A DNA stretch of 64,000 nt from Gonocerus acuteangulatus (taxonomy: Eukaryota > Arthropoda > Insecta > Hemiptera > Coreidae). Positions 46,726 through 56,902 of this stretch are shown here, piece after piece. The position numbers and the translations under genes were made by a program. The stretch spans positions 31,523,399-31,587,398 of the forward strand of contig OX328123.1 in assembly GCA_946811695.1 (NCBI GenBank), given 5' to 3'. The number at the start of each line of letters is the position of its first letter. Within the stretch, counting starts at the first letter, position 1. The notes under the pieces were generated by a model. The model searched no databases, had not been told where the DNA came from, and saw only the letters and a program-made list of their open reading frames with translations.

Positions 46726-47481
46726 ATGCAATTGCTTCAGGGATGTGTCATATTATCTAAAGTAAAGTTATCATTTAATATTTTACGAACAATGTCTCAC
46801 AACATAAAATACCTAAACCAGAAGGAAGCTGTGGATATAGATGTGGAATTATTCAATGAATACAAATTCAGTGTGGACCAGCTAATGGAACTAGCTGGGT
46901 TGAGTTGTGCTAGTGCTATAGCTTCCTGTTATCCAGACAATAAGAAAGTGTTGATTTGCTGTGGACCAGGAAATAATGGAGGTGATGGATTAGTATGTGC
47001 TCGCCACTTAAAGCATTTCGGCTGCCAACCATCTATTTACTATCCTAAGAGAACTGACAACCAGCACTATAAAAACCTTACATATCAATGTGAAACCCTC
47101 GACATTCCATTCCTAGAGTCTGTGAACTCGGACTATCTTGACAATTCATTCGATCTTGTTGTGGATGCTCTTTTCGGATTTAGTTTCAAACCACCAGTAA
47201 GGGAAGCTTTTATTCCTATTATCACTGCTTTGAAAGAGACATCGAAACCGATATGTAGCATAGACATCCCAAGCGGTTGGGACGTTGAAAGAGGGAAGCC
47301 AGAAGATGGTATCGACCCAGAAATGCTTATTTCCTTGACTGCTCCTAAATTGTGTGCGAAAGACTTTAAAGGAAAGTTTCACTTCCTCGGAGGCAGATTT
47401 GTTCCTTTCAAGCTAGCTGAGAAATATGACTTGAAATTACCTCAATATCCCAGCTATAATTGCTTTGTTAGACTGAAATAG
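46726..47481 (+). CDS. NAXE: NAD(P)H-hydrate epimerase
   Basis: This YjeF-N family enzyme epimerises R- and S-NAD(P)H hydrate so that the partner dehydratase can restore NAD(P)H. The 251-residue frame is uninterrupted. Landmarks are [20 protein letters not shown] and [12 protein letters not shown] near the N-terminus, the nucleotide loop [40 protein letters not shown] and [22 protein letters not shown] at the end. Two starts are possible. ATG 46726 adds 22 residues with Lys/Arg, hydrophobic residues and no acidic residue, a plausible mitochondrial presequence. ATG 46792 has A at -3 and gives a 229-residue protein. No intron is visible. It is the only intact host gene in the window. Confidence 0.95.
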   Translation: MQLLQGCVILSKVKLSFNILRTMSHNIKYLNQKEAVDIDVELFNEYKFSVDQLMELAGLSCASAIASCYPDNKKVLICCGPGNNGGDGLVCARHLKHFGCQPSIYYPKRTDNQHYKNLTYQCETLDIPFLESVNSDYLDNSFDLVVDALFGFSFKPPVREAFIPIITALKETSKPICSIDIPSGWDVERGKPEDGIDPEMLISLTAPKLCAKDFKGKFHFLGGRFVPFKLAEKYDLKLPQYPSYNCFVRLK

Positions 47482-47547
47482 AGCTTGTAAAATATTTTTT
47501 ACAATTTTGCTTATGATTTTTAAATTTATATATTTTTTTATTTAATG

Positions 47548-47553
47548 AATAAA
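47548..47553 (+). terminator. Polyadenylation signal of the NAXE gene
   Basis: AATAAA lies 67 bp after the stop codon, followed by a T/G-rich stretch (TTTGTGGATGTTTGTTTT), the usual arrangement for cleavage and polyadenylation. Confidence 0.65.
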
Positions 47554-49188
47554 AAAACATTATTTGTGGATGTTTGTTTTAGTTTATTACATCTTTGAAT
47601 GAGTTCATTTTTAAATCCTAAGTTAAAAAAAATTGACTTGGCAAGCTGGCAACTTGAGTTTTTTTTAAATTATGAACTTCCAAATTATTTTATTATCTGT
47701 GTATTCCGCACTGTGTGTGTGTGGTATGTCCTGGGTTAAATAGGTTCTAATTTTTAAAGTAACCCTAGTAAGAAGGGTAGATTTGTCACTACTCTAGGGT
47801 AATAGATACTTGTGATAACTTATGTCATTTGATATTGAGAGAGATATCTTATTGAAAATATAAGGAAATAAAAGAAAAAAATAAATAACACATGTTCTAA
47901 TAATTTTGAATCATTCAACGATAAACTATCGTAGTTTTCCCTTGTGTTCCTCAGATTATTTCTTAATGAAGTCATAAAAACAAAGTTCACCAGGTAAAGT
48001 ATTTTTTAATCTGTAACTTTATAACTAAGAACTTAAGAATTATCAAATAGGTGTGGATGATATCAATATCTATAGGTGTATTATGACTAGTACTTTTTGG
48101 GTAAATCTTATGCGAGGGCTTAGATATACTTTCATGTCGGTACTCATACTTACGCTACAAATGGAACAATGACAATACATTATATTTCGGAGCTGAACTC
48201 GTCCTAAATAAAAAACATAGAACATAATTTTCTAGATTAAGGACATTTATTGAAAACTTGTGACTTACCCATATCATAAAGACTTCCTAGGGGAATCTTC
48301 TTACAGGCACATTTATATTTATTTATTTAAACTTCATCTTCCACTTATACAGAAAACAGATTTTCAGTTCTGCCAATCTATGCAATATTGCAATCACAAA
48401 CACTTGCTCACTCACTATGTCCCTCAGGCCTAGTTTACAATCTTTCAATGTAATATTTCTCCAAATTAAAAAATAAAACAAAACCCTAAATTAAAAATCA
48501 ATGTTTAATCCAAAAAGATTGAATACATTTTTATTATCAGTTGTTTTCATTTATGGTGTAGGTATCATTTGAAGTGGGGAAGGAATGAAAAAGCTGCCAA
48601 TATGTTCTCTTGGATGCGATGCCATTTATTGTATTAAGTTGAACATATATACAGAATCATAACAAAATATAACAAGAAATTTACATAGGCATTTTAAAAA
48701 AGTAATTTACAAACAGAAGATTTATGTATCTAAAATTATTAACAGAAATAGTAAATACAAATAAATATATAACCTATTTTGAAATAAATTACATATTATT
48801 GTATTTGTATTATAAAAATTCCATTTAATGTCTAAGAAGAATGCTTAGTCTTTATTCCCAACCTTCATATACAAGATATGATAAAAGAATACTTCAAGCG
48901 GAATATAATTTTCCTCTTAACTCCCCCCCCCCTTATACTCAGTCTTCAAATTGGTAAGAAACTGTATTCTCTAAAGGTTTAGTACAGATACTAAATATAC
49001 TGAAAACTAGAGAGCTATAGTTCTATGACTAGACTAGGATTCGATGCTGTTTTAGCAATTAGAAACTAAACAAATACTTCATTCATCCCGTTTTTCTTTT
49101 TTTTTATCAATAACACTAAAAACTAAATAATTAATATCAATATATAAATCTCACTGTAAATATTAAATAAATACTATGTAAGGTATAA
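47554..49188. other. Intergenic stretch and probable 3' UTR of the minus-strand gene
   Basis: No coding frame. The two genes converge here. AATAAA on the minus strand occurs at about 48625-48630 and near 48852, either of which could end the transcript of the gene whose stop is at 49189. A C run lies at about 48925-48933. Confidence 0.5.
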
Positions 49189-49384
49189 TTATCGCCTATT
49201 AGACTCCTCCTGGGCGACCTTAAGCATCCTGAAGACATGGAATGAGAGGACCTTGTCGAGGGGATCCATGAAACCACGCTGGAGCCATTTCGGTATTGTA
49301 GTTCTAGCATGCGAGAATCCAAGCTTCTGGAGGATGTAGTCAACACCATAAGGTTCGATACTCTTCCCTCTCCAAGACAGCAAC
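49189..49384 (-). CDS. Terminal coding exon of an unidentified gene
   Basis: The exon is bounded by a good acceptor (TTGATTGATGCAG before GTTGCTG) and ends at TAA 49189-49191. Spliced to the exon at 50146-50324 the frame reads on without a break (..HLEPTV-R-LLSWRGKS..). It includes EPYGVDYILQKLGF, TTIPKWLQRGFMDPLDKVL and SFHVFRMLKVAQEESNRR. Codon use and the continuity across the splice support a real protein. I do not recognise the family, and no membrane segment or catalytic motif is obvious. Confidence 0.72.
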
Positions 49385-49618
49385 CTGCATCAATCAACAT
49401 GTGGATTATAATGAAAACTAAATAAAAACCTAAATAATTTAAATTATTTATTTATCCTCTCATTAAGCTTGCTTAGTGAAAAGTACTCGTTCACGCGTAG
49501 TGCTCAAGAGCATTCCGTACGGTCTGTCCAAAAGCTAACTTGTCACTAAACATTTGTTTTAGAAATAAAACAGTCAAATATTTTTATAAAGCAGGGACCT
49601 CAGTTTTATAAAACTAAT

Positions 49619-49814
49619 TTTTTTTTTTTTTGTTTTTAACGGTGCGTCAACTATTTGGCTATTAGCACCGGGCTATCTAGAGGTTACCACCCTTTTGTAT
49701 ATAATGCCAACAGCACATGGTCGGTCACCCATTCAGGTACTGACCACGCCGGACGTTGCTTAACTTCAGTGATCTACAGGAACCGGTGCATTCAACGTGG
49801 CTATGGCTGTTGGC
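49619..49814 (-). mobile_element. 5S rRNA-derived SINE (SINE3-like)
   Basis: On the minus strand the first ~109 nt (49814-49706) follow 5S rRNA from GCCAACAGCCATAGCCACG through GATCACTGAAGTTAAGCAAC to GACCGACCATGTGCTGTTGG. A short body and a tail follow (GGTGCTAATAGCC..GACGCACCGTTAAAAAC), ending in an A tract. The flanks TATAAAACTAAT (49607-49618) and TATAAACCTAAT (49815-49826) form a 12-bp target duplication with one mismatch. The 5S internal promoter region is largely kept, so polymerase III transcription is plausible. It sits in the intron between the two minus-strand exons. Confidence 0.92.
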
Positions 49815-50145
49815 TATAAACCTAATAATCTGAAGATTGTTTGTATTAAAGGTAGTGCTTTCAAATATAAAAAATAACCATGAATATAACTTCTTAAGAG
49901 CTTTTAAAATTGTAATACAAACTATCTTATGCATCCTGTATGCATTAATCAATGTTATTACATAAGCTGAACATTGGCTTATGTTGCTTTGTAAAGGTAG
50001 TGTGGTGCCATTCTCCCCAAATCTAACCATCCTAGATTAACACATTGCATTACTGGATCAGATTGTATAGCAGCCACTGCTATTATCAAATGATTATTGG
50101 TAGTTCCTTCTTTAGAGATAATAATAACAAATTAAATTGGAATAC

Positions 50146-50324
50146 CTGACAGTGGGCTCGAGATGCCAATTCTTGCATATGAATTTCCTCCAGTCCATGT
50201 TGAATACATCTGTAGGATCGAACGCAGCTTTCCTTGCCTCTTCATCGCCTGCCTCGAGGCTGCTCTCGCTTACCCTAGATGTGTCAGGACTTGGGCCTCG
50301 TCCTACTCCTACCCCTCCACCCAC
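50146..50324 (-). CDS. Internal coding exon of the unidentified gene
   Basis: The donor (CTGTCAG before GTATTCC) and an acceptor (TTGCTGATTAG before GTGGGTGG) bound 179 bp. Further AGs just downstream could also serve. The peptide has a Gly/Val-rich start, then a Ser/Glu-rich acidic stretch (TSRVSESSLEAGDEEARK) and FDPTDVFNMDWRKFICKNWH. The phase matches the terminal exon exactly. The upstream junction is uncertain because several acceptors fit. Function is unknown. Confidence 0.65.
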
Positions 50325-50430
50325 CTAATCAGCAACAAAAATTTACATATGTATAACTAAAAAGCAATACAATCAAAATTCAAATGTAAAATTGTGGAAT
50401 GTGGTAAAACCTGCTAGAACATTTCATCTC

Positions 50431-50495
50431 AAAAAAGGATAAGTATTATTTTGAATTAATTACTTATGACATTTAAAAATACCATCCTGTTTTTA
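50431..50495 (+). other. Unoccupied target of the 2.5-kb TIR transposon, cut by LINE 2
   Basis: AAAAAGGATAAGTATTATTT followed by ATTAATTA matches the left flank of the element at 26790-26818. Directly after, CTTATGACATTTAAAAATAC matches its right flank from 29328. The TTA is present once (50460-50462). The right flank sequence continues after LINE 2 at 57294-57350. Confidence 0.85.
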
Positions 50496-50839
50496 GAGTT
50501 GAGTTGAAGCAGCCGAGGTGAACACATCGAACGCTCCTGAGGATTAGGACGGGCAAAGCTCGCTTGCCCGGACAGCTAAGTCTTAGGCTAACTTATAAAT
50601 ATTATATATATAGTTTAAATTTAGGTTTCTTTTATTATTATTATTGCTTTCCCCTTCTTTTCTTACTCACTTAAAACGACGGCAGTTGCGTCTATTTATT
50701 TTAAAGAAATTATTTTTCGTTCTCAGCTTTTCATTTTATTTTATTTTTACAAAACCCCAATATTATTTATTATCTACTTTAGTTTTAAGGGAATACAACA
50801 AAAGTAAATTAGAATCAATAACTAATAAAAGCCATCATA

Positions 50840-52162
50840 ATGAATAAACCCCCTGACATACGTTCCCCAAAAACAAAAAGATTTAAAAGAAATTTACTCA
50901 GTGATTTGGAAAATAACAAAAATACCATAGCTGAAGTTTCACTAAATAAAAATAAATTTTTAATCATTAAAAGGGACGAGGAAGGTGATCTTGCAAAATT
51001 ATCACCTTTTTTATTATCTAAAACGATAAATAACCTATGCGGGGAACCTAAAAATGTAAAAAAGTTAAGAAATGGGACAATTTTGGTTGAAACAATCTCA
51101 AAAGAGCAATCAGATAAATTGATAAAATTAAATAATTTTGGACCAACAATAAAAGTAAGAGTGTGCGCGCACGAGAAGTTAAATATAACAAAAGGCGTCA
51201 TATTTTGTCCGGACTTGGAAGGAATCGACCCGACTGAAATATTGGAAGAATTGAGATCCTTTAATGTGATGGAAATTAAAAGAATAATTACTAGGAGGTC
51301 AGGAATAGAAAAACATACACATTTGTACGTACTTACATTTTCAGTGCCGGCCCTCCCAGAAACCATTAATGTGGGATACCAAAAATTAAGAGTTAAAATG
51401 TATATCCCTAACCCAATCCGCTGCAGGACTTGTCTTAAACTTGGTCATTTTGCAGATAAATGTGTTAAAGAACCGATATGTAATTTCTGTTCCAAACCAT
51501 TACATAGCGGTACTCCGTGTGAAACAATTGTCCCAAACTGTGTAAATTGTGGGAACCACCACCCAAGCTTAGATATTAAATGCCCCAAGTTGATAGAAGA
51601 AAAGGAAATTAAAACAATCCAGTTCAAAGAAAAAGTACCTTATAGTGTAGCTAGAAGGAAATATAAAGAAAGCCAACCACTTAATAAAAGTTATTCAGAA
51701 GTAGCTAGGAATGTACGAAAGGAAGTTAAGGAAATAGGTATTCAGACAGATGACTGTATTTCTGTAGATACTGTTCCGAAGATTCTAGTAGCCAGAGCCA
51801 AGGCTGAGGCTTCGTCACAGACTGGCTGTAACTCATCCCCTCCACTCGCGCCCTCCCACTCCACACTCCCTCCCTCTCCACTCACTCCCTCTCTCTCTCC
51901 ACTCCCTCCCTCTCTCTCTCCACTCCCTCCCTCTCTCTCCCTCCCAGGCATAGCCAACACCTCTCTCCCTCCACCTCCCCGTGAGCGGTCCATCTCTCCT
52001 CGCTCCCGGGATCAACGTGAAAACACTAATGTACCCCAGTCACAGGGCGGGGTACAAAATAGTGACAAATTTAAAACCCCGCCTCTTCCTAGGCGGAACT
52101 CATTAACAAAAAAACAAAAACAAAACTCCAAAAAAAGTGGTGAAGACATGGAAACCTCCTGA
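50840..52162 (+). CDS. LINE 2 ORF1 protein with three zinc knuckles
   Basis: This 440-residue nucleic-acid-binding protein of the retrotransposon particle has a basic N-terminus (SPKTKRFKRNLL). An RRM-like region spans about 30-185. Three Cys knuckles follow (CRTCLKLGHFADKC near 194, CNFCSKPLHSGTPC near 213, CVNCGNHHPSLDIKC near 233). The tail is Ser/Pro-rich with tandem LPPS repeats (about 335-375), encoded by a CT-rich minisatellite, and ends in a Lys/Gln-rich region. The start is the first ATG in good context. The frame is intact. Confidence 0.92.
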   Translation: MNKPPDIRSPKTKRFKRNLLSDLENNKNTIAEVSLNKNKFLIIKRDEEGDLAKLSPFLLSKTINNLCGEPKNVKKLRNGTILVETISKEQSDKLIKLNNFGPTIKVRVCAHEKLNITKGVIFCPDLEGIDPTEILEELRSFNVMEIKRIITRRSGIEKHTHLYVLTFSVPALPETINVGYQKLRVKMYIPNPIRCRTCLKLGHFADKCVKEPICNFCSKPLHSGTPCETIVPNCVNCGNHHPSLDIKCPKLIEEKEIKTIQFKEKVPYSVARRKYKESQPLNKSYSEVARNVRKEVKEIGIQTDDCISVDTVPKILVARAKAEASSQTGCNSSPPLAPSHSTLPPSPLTPSLSPLPPSLSPLPPSLSLPGIANTSLPPPPRERSISPRSRDQRENTNVPQSQGGVQNSDKFKTPPLPRRNSLTKKQKQNSKKSGEDMETS

Positions 52163-52605
52163 AAACCCTATGCATTATATGAAAATAAACACCCACATAA
52201 TGACATACTATCATAACAGTAAACTACCTCATAACTCAAACACACATCCACACACACCACCAAATTCAATTATCAGGGAAAAAAGTTATTTTATAAAAAG
52301 AAAAACTACAATAAATAAAAATAAATTTTCAAAATATATTACTATATCAATAACACTATTAGATTATTTGAAGGGTACTCGAACCTTTTTCTTCGCTCAA
52401 TATTCATATATGCCTAAAATCACATGCAAAGTATTTGTAAATATAATTGAATCCCTACAGCCAACAAAAGCTAAGCTAATGTATATATATCTAAATATAT
52501 ATAAATCATTATTTTATAATAATAAAATCAAAATAATTATAGCACATCTCCTACTTGTAAATAGTATATTCAGTAAAATAGGACCACCCCAACTTTTAAA
52601 TTGCC
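52163..52605 (+). other. LINE 2 inter-ORF spacer
   Basis: This is 443 bp of A-rich DNA between the ORF1 stop and the ORF2 ATG. The overlapping 160-codon open frame (52137-52619) is Lys/Ile/Tyr-rich with no domain and is probably chance. A long spacer is also known in the Drosophila I factor. How ORF2 is reached by ribosomes is not evident. Confidence 0.6.
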
Positions 52606-55600
52606 ATGTCTATAATTAGCTGGAACCTAAATGGCCTTCGTACCCAATTCGAGGAGCTGCAGATTCTCTTAAAAGATACCAACCCTGCCATATTGTGCCT
52701 GCAAGAAACAAAACTTACTTCCAACATTAACATAAATATAAAAAATTACTCCATCTACAGGAAAGAAATAGAACTTAGGGAAAACGAGCGAGCCCACGGG
52801 GGAGTTGCCATTGCAGTTCGAAGCGGTCTATTTGCCGAAGAACTGGACATACAATCCCCACTTCAAGCACTCATCATGAGGGTCAAATTGCGTTTTGACA
52901 TTACCATCTGTAACATTTATTTACCACCAACCGAACGAATAAATGAAACAGCTTTACTGCAACTAATTACCAGACTTCCCACACCATATATAGTAGTCGG
53001 GGATTTGAATGGGTCACATCAGTCCTGGAGTACAGCAACACCAAACACTAGGGGAAATATCATCAGAAGAATCATAGATACAACAGACTCACTCATACTG
53101 AATACAGGAGAACCAACATACCTCTGTCCAAGATCAGGAAGAACATCTGCCTTAGATCTAGCTTTCATCTCACCAAACCTTGTTACACAATTAACCTGGA
53201 GTGTCTGTGGCGAACAATATGGGAGCGATCACTTTCCAATAGCCGTGAAATTTAATTCTGATTTACCCAAAATAAACCGACATCCAAAATGGATCATTGA
53301 ATCAGCCAATTGGGAAGACTTCACGGAAACACTCAACAAATACACAGAACAGCCCTCCGGAAATATAGATGAGATAATTGACAGTTTCACCCAGAATATT
53401 ATAACAACAGCACTACAGACAATCAAAAAAACCAAAGGACTTCCGAAAAGAAACCATACTCCATGGTTTGATGAAGAATGTCGGAAGTCCATCACAATAA
53501 AGAATAAAGCTCTTAAACGATTTCAGAAAAGCCCAACAAACGATAATCTAATAAAATACAAAAAACAGAAGTCAATAGTCAGGAATCTAGTCAAAAGTAA
53601 AAAGAGAAACTCCTGGGCTGACTACATAAGCACAATATCCATCCACACCCCCATAAAAAAAGTGTGGCAAAAAATTCGGAGCATAGCAGGTCAACACAAC
53701 ATTGAAATTCCAATCCTTAAAATTCAAAATGAAATAACCTCTGATCCACATAAAACATCTGAAGCTCTTGTTAACTATTTTAAAGCCATTTCAAACACTC
53801 AAAATTCTCCCAACCCAATACATGACAATCACCCCCAACATCAAGTCGATTTCACGGACACTTCACCCCAAGATCCTCTGATTCCATACGATTACAATTG
53901 CCCATTCACCATCTGGGAGCTGCAAGTAGCAATAGGGGAATTAAAATCTTCAACACCCGGAAAAGATGAAATCCATAATGATATGATTACAAACTTTCCT
54001 CCTTCCATAAGATATTACCTTTTATCATTATTCAATAAAATCTGGGAAACCTCTAATTACCCAAATGCATGGCGTGAATCTATTGTCATTCCTGTACTGA
54101 AACCTGGAAAAGATAAATTATCTCCCAGCAGTTACCGCCCAATATCACTCACAAGCTGCTTATCAAAACTCCTGGAAAAGATGGTCAACAGACGATTGAC
54201 ATGGGTAATCGAAAAATTTAACCTACTATCCTCCATCCAATGTGGCTTCCGGAAAGGTAGGTCCACAATAGACCAACTAGTGACGTTAGAAGCAGAAATC
54301 CTAAACACATATGCGGAACAGAAAGAAGCAGTGGGTGTATTTTTTGACTTGGAAAAGGCCTACGATACTGTTGACCGGAAAACAATATTAGAAACATTGC
54401 ATGCTTGGGGCTTCAGGGGAGCTCTTCCTAGCTTTATAAAGAGCTTCTTACACCGAAGATATATTCAAGTAAGAGTGGGAGATACGACCTCTAGTTGCAA
54501 AGAAATAGCATACGGCATCCCCCAAGGAAGTGTCCTGAGTTGTACTTTATTTGCTATTGCAATAAACTCAGTAGCCAATATTATGCCTGGGTCGATTAAA
54601 GCATTCCTCTACGTGGATGACCTGGCGATTCTGCTAAGATTTCAAAACCATGCATGGATGCGCAGAACTCTCCAGAAAGTATTAAAAGATTTGGAAACCT
54701 GGTCTGCGAACAAAAATCTCCGTTTTTCAACGGAAAAGACCAGAGGGATACTATTCTCACGTAAGAGGAACCAAACACCAATTCCTCAGCTGACCTTATA
54801 TGGGCAAACCTTGTCGTTCTGTGAAAGCACTAAATTTCTAGGCTTGGTCCTAGATAGAAAACTATCATGGCAAAAACACATCATGTACCTACGAGAGGAA
54901 TGCTCTAAGCGACTGAGGATCATGAAAGTGCTTGCCAGGACTTCCTGGGGGGCTGATCGTAAATCAATGCTTATGGTCTACACTAGCCTTATTCGCTCTA
55001 AGATCGACTACGGCAGTGTAGTGTATTCTTCTGCAAGTGGAAGTCGCCTCCTACTCTTAGATAGTATCCACCACACTGGGATCAGACTAGCAACAGGGGC
55101 ATTCAGAACCAGTCCTATAGTAAGCCTATGTGCGGAAGCTTCCATACCACCTCTTCTGTTTCGTAGGCAGGAACTAATTAACAACTACATAGTCAAAATC
55201 AAACTTCAACCAACCAACCCAGCCTACAACCATATATTTTATCCACGCCATCTTAGAATCTACGAAGCAAATCCCAGAAAACCAGCTCCAATAGGAATCA
55301 GGCATAAAGTAGTGATTAGTGAAATCCATGACATCCCTGTTGAAGCAAACCAACAAATATCAAGGCCACCTTCATGGAAATACCACCCTCCGAAAATAGA
55401 CCTAAGCTTCAAGAAGGTGCAACCAGGACAACATAAATTCAAATTAAACGATATACTACAAAAATATCAAAACTACGAAGCACTGTATACAGACGGATCC
55501 AAGCAGGAAGGAAATGTTGGATTTGCAGTTATCCATAATGGAATAGTCAAAAAGTATAAATTGCCACCTTATATATCAATATACACCGCAGAACTCCTAG

Positions 55601-56289
55601 CAATAGCCACAGCCCTTTATTTATCTATAAACAGTACTAGCTCACATATACTATTATGTTCTGATTCCATGTCTGCTCTCCAGTGTATAGTAAGCTACAA
55701 TAAAACAGGACCTACACTCAACAAAATCCAAAATTATCTGGAAATTCTAAAGAACCTTAATAAAACTGTACAATTCCTTTGGACACCAGGTCATTCAGGT
55801 ATACCAGGGAATGAAATGGCAGATAAAGCAGCCAAGGAAGCAGCCCAGATGAATAGCCCCGAGCTTCAAATATATGAACCAAGAGATATAAAAAGCTGGC
55901 TAAAATACAGAGTTAAAAATAAATGGGAATCAATGTGGGAAGAAATCCCTCTGACCAACAAATTAAGGGAAATTAAAACAACCACAAAACCATGGAGAAG
56001 CTCAGTGAGAGGTAACAGAAGAGAAGAAGTGGTCTTAACGAGGATGCGAATAGGCCACACCAATGTAACGCATGCATACCTAATAACTAAAGACCCCCAA
56101 CCCAGCTGTGAAACCTGCCGTGTGCCATTCACAGTTCACCATATATTAGAGGAATGTACCGCGCTACAACAAATATTCCTAAAGTATGGAATTCCCCGTA
56201 ACAAGGCCTTAGCTCTAAGAGACTCAATAGACACAGCAGATAAGATTCTAGAATTACTTAGAGAAACCCACCTCCTTTCAAAAATCTAA
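52606..56289 (+). CDS. LINE 2 ORF2: endonuclease, reverse transcriptase, RNase H
   Basis: 1227 residues, uninterrupted. The endonuclease has NLNGLR near 8, QETKL near 33, VVGDLNGSHQSW near 124 and SDHFP near 206. The RT has YRPISLTSCLSKLLEKM near 508, FFDLEKAYDTVDR near 577, GIPQGSVLSCTLF near 640 and YVDD near 668. RNase H has LYTDGSKQ near 960, the TAELLAIATAL Glu near 990, CSDSMSAL near 1017 and TPGHSGIPGNEMADKAAKEA near 1060. A terminal finger C-x2-C-x8-H-x4-C lies near 1168-1185. It nicks target DNA and copies element RNA there. All catalytic residues I can check are present. Confidence 0.96.
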   Translation: MSIISWNLNGLRTQFEELQILLKDTNPAILCLQETKLTSNININIKNYSIYRKEIELRENERAHGGVAIAVRSGLFAEELDIQSPLQALIMRVKLRFDITICNIYLPPTERINETALLQLITRLPTPYIVVGDLNGSHQSWSTATPNTRGNIIRRIIDTTDSLILNTGEPTYLCPRSGRTSALDLAFISPNLVTQLTWSVCGEQYGSDHFPIAVKFNSDLPKINRHPKWIIESANWEDFTETLNKYTEQPSGNIDEIIDSFTQNIITTALQTIKKTKGLPKRNHTPWFDEECRKSITIKNKALKRFQKSPTNDNLIKYKKQKSIVRNLVKSKKRNSWADYISTISIHTPIKKVWQKIRSIAGQHNIEIPILKIQNEITSDPHKTSEALVNYFKAISNTQNSPNPIHDNHPQHQVDFTDTSPQDPLIPYDYNCPFTIWELQVAIGELKSSTPGKDEIHNDMITNFPPSIRYYLLSLFNKIWETSNYPNAWRESIVIPVLKPGKDKLSPSSYRPISLTSCLSKLLEKMVNRRLTWVIEKFNLLSSIQCGFRKGRSTIDQLVTLEAEILNTYAEQKEAVGVFFDLEKAYDTVDRKTILETLHAWGFRGALPSFIKSFLHRRYIQVRVGDTTSSCKEIAYGIPQGSVLSCTLFAIAINSVANIMPGSIKAFLYVDDLAILLRFQNHAWMRRTLQKVLKDLETWSANKNLRFSTEKTRGILFSRKRNQTPIPQLTLYGQTLSFCESTKFLGLVLDRKLSWQKHIMYLREECSKRLRIMKVLARTSWGADRKSMLMVYTSLIRSKIDYGSVVYSSASGSRLLLLDSIHHTGIRLATGAFRTSPIVSLCAEASIPPLLFRRQELINNYIVKIKLQPTNPAYNHIFYPRHLRIYEANPRKPAPIGIRHKVVISEIHDIPVEANQQISRPPSWKYHPPKIDLSFKKVQPGQHKFKLNDILQKYQNYEALYTDGSKQEGNVGFAVIHNGIVKKYKLPPYISIYTAELLAIATALYLSINSTSSHILLCSDSMSALQCIVSYNKTGPTLNKIQNYLEILKNLNKTVQFLWTPGHSGIPGNEMADKAAKEAAQMNSPELQIYEPRDIKSWLKYRVKNKWESMWEEIPLTNKLREIKTTTKPWRSSVRGNRREEVVLTRMRIGHTNVTHAYLITKDPQPSCETCRVPFTVHHILEECTALQQIFLKYGIPRNKALALRDSIDTADKILELLRETHLLSKI

Positions 56290-56608
56290 AACTAATAAGT
56301 TAAAAATAGAAACCCCCAAAGTAAGCTAATGGAGTAGTGCATATAACTTGTAAATGAATTGTATATGTGCATGTATCTATGTATGTTGTTTACATTGTAT
56401 ATTGTTCAGATTGTAAATAAATATAAGCCCTATATTGTATATTTGTGTGTGTGTGGATGTTGTATATATGTATATTGTAGGGGCAAAATGTAAATAGCCT
56501 GTAAATATATATGTGTATGTGTGTGTATGTATGTGTATGTATGTATGTATGTGTATATATATGTATATTATTTATATTGTATATAGTTGATATGTATACA
56601 TTTGTGGG

Positions 56609-56610
<2 letters not shown>

Positions 56611-56663
<53 letters not shown>

Positions 56664-56760
56664 ATATATATTTAAAAAAAAAAAAATAAAAAATAAAAAA
56701 AAATAAAAATAAAAAAAAAGAGAGAGGAAAAGATAAAAAACATATCACAAAATAAAAAGG

Positions 56761-56799
<39 letters not shown>

Positions 56800-56902
56800 A
56801 TATATATTTGAAAAAGAGAGAGAGAAAAAGGTAAAAATATATTACCAAAAAAAAAAAAAAAAAAAAAAAAAATAAAAAAAAAAAAAAAAAAAAAAAAAAA
56901 TG
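56611..56902 (+). repeat. A-tract cluster in the LINE 2 3' UTR
   Basis: Three long A runs of about 50, 37 and 30-50 bp are separated by two related TTATATATATTT / GAGAGAGAAAA segments. This suggests internal tandem duplication of an A-tract plus spacer. The true 3' end is further on, after TCCTAATCCTAAT. Confidence 0.8.

Noticed and set aside
49706..49814. A functional 5S rRNA gene
   Set aside because: It is fused to a SINE tail with poly(A) and flanked by a target duplication, and it is a solitary copy.
50146..50324. Identification of the minus-strand gene as a fatty acyl-CoA reductase from the MDWRKF segment
   Set aside because: Only a few residues are reminiscent, and the remaining peptide does not follow that family.
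52137..52619. 160-codon frame between LINE 2 ORFs as a third gene
   Set aside because: Biased Lys/Ile/Tyr composition from A-rich DNA, overlaps both ORFs, and shows no domain.
53229..53495. Minus-strand frames within LINE 2 ORF2
   Set aside because: Antisense shadows of the intact ORF2.
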